From NCBI RefSeq assembly GCF_040372045.1, contig NZ_BAABWH010000003.1: a stretch of DNA of 64,000 nucleotides; one strand, written 5' to 3'. Shown here one piece after another: positions 62,594 through 64,000 of the stretch. Source of the DNA: Thalassolituus sp006212115 (GTDB taxonomy: Bacteria; Pseudomonadota; Gammaproteobacteria; Pseudomonadales; Oceanobacteraceae). Numbering within the stretch: position 1 is the first letter of the stretch; the number at the start of each line of letters is the position of its first letter. A program made the translations under genes and the position numbers. The notes below the pieces were generated by a model, which saw only the letters and a list, made by a program, of their open reading frames with translations, was not told the origin of the DNA and did not search any database.

Positions 62594-62620
62594 AAAAAAG
62601 CGGCCCATAAGGAGCCGCTT
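62594..62620 (-). terminator. Rho-independent terminator after the porin gene (minus strand)
   Basis: On the minus strand AAGCGGC and GCCGCTT arms enclose about eleven bases and are followed by T6 (62594-62599 on the plus strand as A6). It lies 18 bases after the porin stop and just before the flavoprotein gene, so the two genes are probably not a simple operon. Confidence 0.85.
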
Positions 62621-62637
62621 AGTATAGCAAGGTTGGA

Positions 62638-63783
62638 TCAGAATTTCGCCTGTACCCAAGCCCACATTTTGGTCGTGTCTACGCCGGTGTCACCTGCAGT
62701 GTAGAACGCTGCTTTAGCGCCAACAGTGAAAGTGTCATCCAGCTTTTTCACTGCCAGAAGATCCAGTTCGCTACCGAGGTCGTCACCGCCTTCAACAGCA
62801 CTGAAGGTGTGGTAGAAACCAACCAGTTTCACGCCACCGGCTTTACCTGCTGCTTTGACATAGGTGTCGCTCAGACCAACGGCAGGAGTGCCCAGGAACT
62901 TGTCTGCCCAGCCATTGAATTTGTGGTTAGTACCGTAATCGAAGGTAAAGCCGTAGTTGCCGTCGTCACTGCCCAGAGTTTCATTACCCAGTGCGAGTGT
63001 TACACCAGATACTACTGCACCCGCCTCCAGTGCGAGGTAGGTTGCATCGGCTTCTCCCGCGCCACTTTCAGCTTTCTGAGTAGCGAAGCTACCAGAGTAA
63101 ATGACCTTGGTATCACCGGCCATAGAGCTACCCGCATAGCGAACACCGTAGGTGTCACGAGTCGCTTCGGTATCGTCATTTTCAAGCATGTATGCGAAGC
63201 CGCTCAGCTTGCCGGTACCAATTTTGTAGCCAACGTTCAGAAGCAGGTCAGACTGATCCTGATCCGTGCCATTCAGGAAGTTACGTTGGTCGATAAAACC
63301 AGCGAAAACACTCAGACCATCTTTTTTATAGGTTGCTGTTACAGCATCAAACGTTACTTCATTTGCGCGCCAGCCAACGTTACCAACGAAGCGTGAGTCG
63401 TCCAGAATAATACGCTGACGACCAACAACTGCACCTACGCCATCTTTGCTGTAGCTGATCTGTGCACGGTTCCATTCGCGTGTCTCAGGGTCGGCAATAA
63501 CGTTGTATTCCGGGTTGCTACCGAAAGCGTTGTAGTCATCGATGATTGGCTCGACGATTTCATATTCTACAAGTGCTTTAAACCCTTCGTAGTCTTTAGA
63601 CTCAAAGCCAATCGCTGCATCGGTAATCAGACCTGTTGCAGTGTCGAGGGCGTTATCTGAATCGTTTGACTCGTAGCGTACTTTTACGTCGGCGTAGATA
63701 TTACCGTACTCGGTCTGGTAAGCAGATGCGCCCAGAGTAGCGGTCCCCAAAGCAATCGCCAGTAACGTTTTCTTAGCTTGCAT
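62638..63783 (-). CDS. Outer-membrane beta-barrel porin (alginate-export-like family)
   Basis: The N-terminus is a signal peptide (KKTLLAIALGTATLGASA). The 381-residue mature-plus-signal protein is made of alternating strands ending in the C-terminal Phe typical of outer-membrane proteins (WAWVQAKF). Segments such as VVGRQRIILDDSRFVGNVGW and NEVTFDAVTATYKKDGLSVF resemble porins of the alginate_exp superfamily common in marine gammaproteobacteria. The site AAGGAGA precedes the ATG. It sits between the nitrate ABC-transporter gene and the flavoprotein gene, so it may be the outer-membrane channel for nitrate or a similar anion; this is inference. Confidence 0.82.
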   Translation of the reverse strand: MQAKKTLLAIALGTATLGASAYQTEYGNIYADVKVRYESNDSDNALDTATGLITDAAIGFESKDYEGFKALVEYEIVEPIIDDYNAFGSNPEYNVIADPETREWNRAQISYSKDGVGAVVGRQRIILDDSRFVGNVGWRANEVTFDAVTATYKKDGLSVFAGFIDQRNFLNGTDQDQSDLLLNVGYKIGTGKLSGFAYMLENDDTEATRDTYGVRYAGSSMAGDTKVIYSGSFATQKAESGAGEADATYLALEAGAVVSGVTLALGNETLGSDDGNYGFTFDYGTNHKFNGWADKFLGTPAVGLSDTYVKAAGKAGGVKLVGFYHTFSAVEGGDDLGSELDLLAVKKLDDTFTVGAKAAFYTAGDTGVDTTKMWAWVQAKF

Positions 63784-63823
63784 GGCATTCTCCTTAAATT
63801 CGAAGCCGTTTCTAGATTAAAGG

Positions 63824-64000
63824 TCAAGCAACCTGTTCAGTCTTTTTTGCAGATGTTTCCTCGGACTTTGCAGCCTTCTTGGCGGGCGCATCGGTATCCG
63901 GTTTTCTCTGTTTTTCATACAGGAAACTGAGAACTTGTTGACGGTAGCGGTTGTACTGCGGATCGTCGGCAAGTTGAATTCGGTTTCGTGGACGTTCGAG
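63824..64000 (-). CDS. Nitrate ABC transporter ATP-binding protein, C-terminal end only
   Basis: The minus-strand frame from the window edge to the TGA at 63824-63826 reads 58 codons. It begins ERPRNRIQLADDPQYNRYRQ and continues with VLSFLYEKQRKPD, followed by a Lys/Ala/Glu tail. The 'RPR-x-R-x-x-LA-x-x-P-x-Y-x-x-x-R-x-x-x-L-x-FLYE' pattern is typical of the C-terminus of NrtD/NasD-type nitrate ABC transporter ATPases. The catalytic motifs lie outside the window, so the call depends on this tail and on position in the nitrate island. The porin gene follows 40 bases downstream. Confidence 0.75.
   Translation of the reverse strand, partial: LERPRNRIQLADDPQYNRYRQQVLSFLYEKQRKPDTDAPAKKAAKSEETSAKKTEQVA

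Overview
The window looks like a piece of chromosome from a marine-type gammaproteobacterium of the Oceanospirillales/Pseudomonadales group. This is inferred from gene content: a complete rnfABCDGE operon, FadE and FadH fatty-acid oxidation enzymes, an Mks condensin, a 7TMR-DISM histidine kinase and a Pseudomonas-like assimilatory nitrate locus. No marker gene fixes the genus. I see no rRNA, tRNA, insertion sequence, integrase, phage gene or CRISPR array. The coding layout is dense and almost all genes are intact.

Layout. 1-6.1 kb: envelope genes (a partial beta-lactamase-fold lipoprotein, a metallo-beta-lactamase-fold lipoprotein, a large modular lipoprotein with paired cysteines, and an unknown membrane protein). 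6.1-12.6 kb, minus strand: the Rnf electron-transport operon, whose RnfC carries a long repeat tail. 12.8-19 kb, plus strand: a peptide-type ABC transporter operon with tightly overlapping genes, followed by the Fe-S carrier Mrp/ApbC. 20-26 kb: a soluble PAS chemoreceptor, 2,4-dienoyl-CoA reductase FadH and a 7TMR-DISM histidine kinase. 26.3-32.8 kb: a condensin operon mksF-mksE-mksB that ends not in the nuclease mksG/jetD but in a truncated haemoglobin gene overlapping mksB. 32.9-36.6 kb: secreted and membrane proteins, mostly of unknown function. 36.6-44.6 kb: fadE, a DUF2164 protein, a lytic transglycosylase overlapping proS, a DUF938 methyltransferase with tag, and two small unknowns. 44.7-50.3 kb: a zinc alcohol dehydrogenase, a frameshifted SRPBCC gene, a DUF4870 protein, a GNAT protein, D-lactate dehydrogenase and an MFS exporter.

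50.5-64 kb is a nitrate-assimilation island. Nitrate enters through an MFS transporter (57.6 kb) and an ABC transporter, of which only the ATPase C-terminus is present (window end). A porin lies beside the ABC gene. NasA reduces nitrate, probably with electrons from a NirB-like flavoprotein (61.3 kb). NirBD reduces nitrite to ammonium, and CobA supplies the sirohaem precursor. A PP2C phosphatase/Ser-Thr kinase fusion sits inside the cluster. The 608-base nasA-nirB divergent region holds a near-perfect sigma-54 promoter for nirB and, on the other strand, a strong intrinsic terminator preceded by hairpins upstream of nasA. This suggests nitrogen-responsive transcription combined with leader antitermination.

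The best candidates for something undescribed are the nuclease-less Mks operon coupled to a globin, including an MksE with a long acidic tail ending in a clamp-binding-like motif, and the architecture of the nas control region. All function calls rest on reading motifs by eye; no database search was possible.
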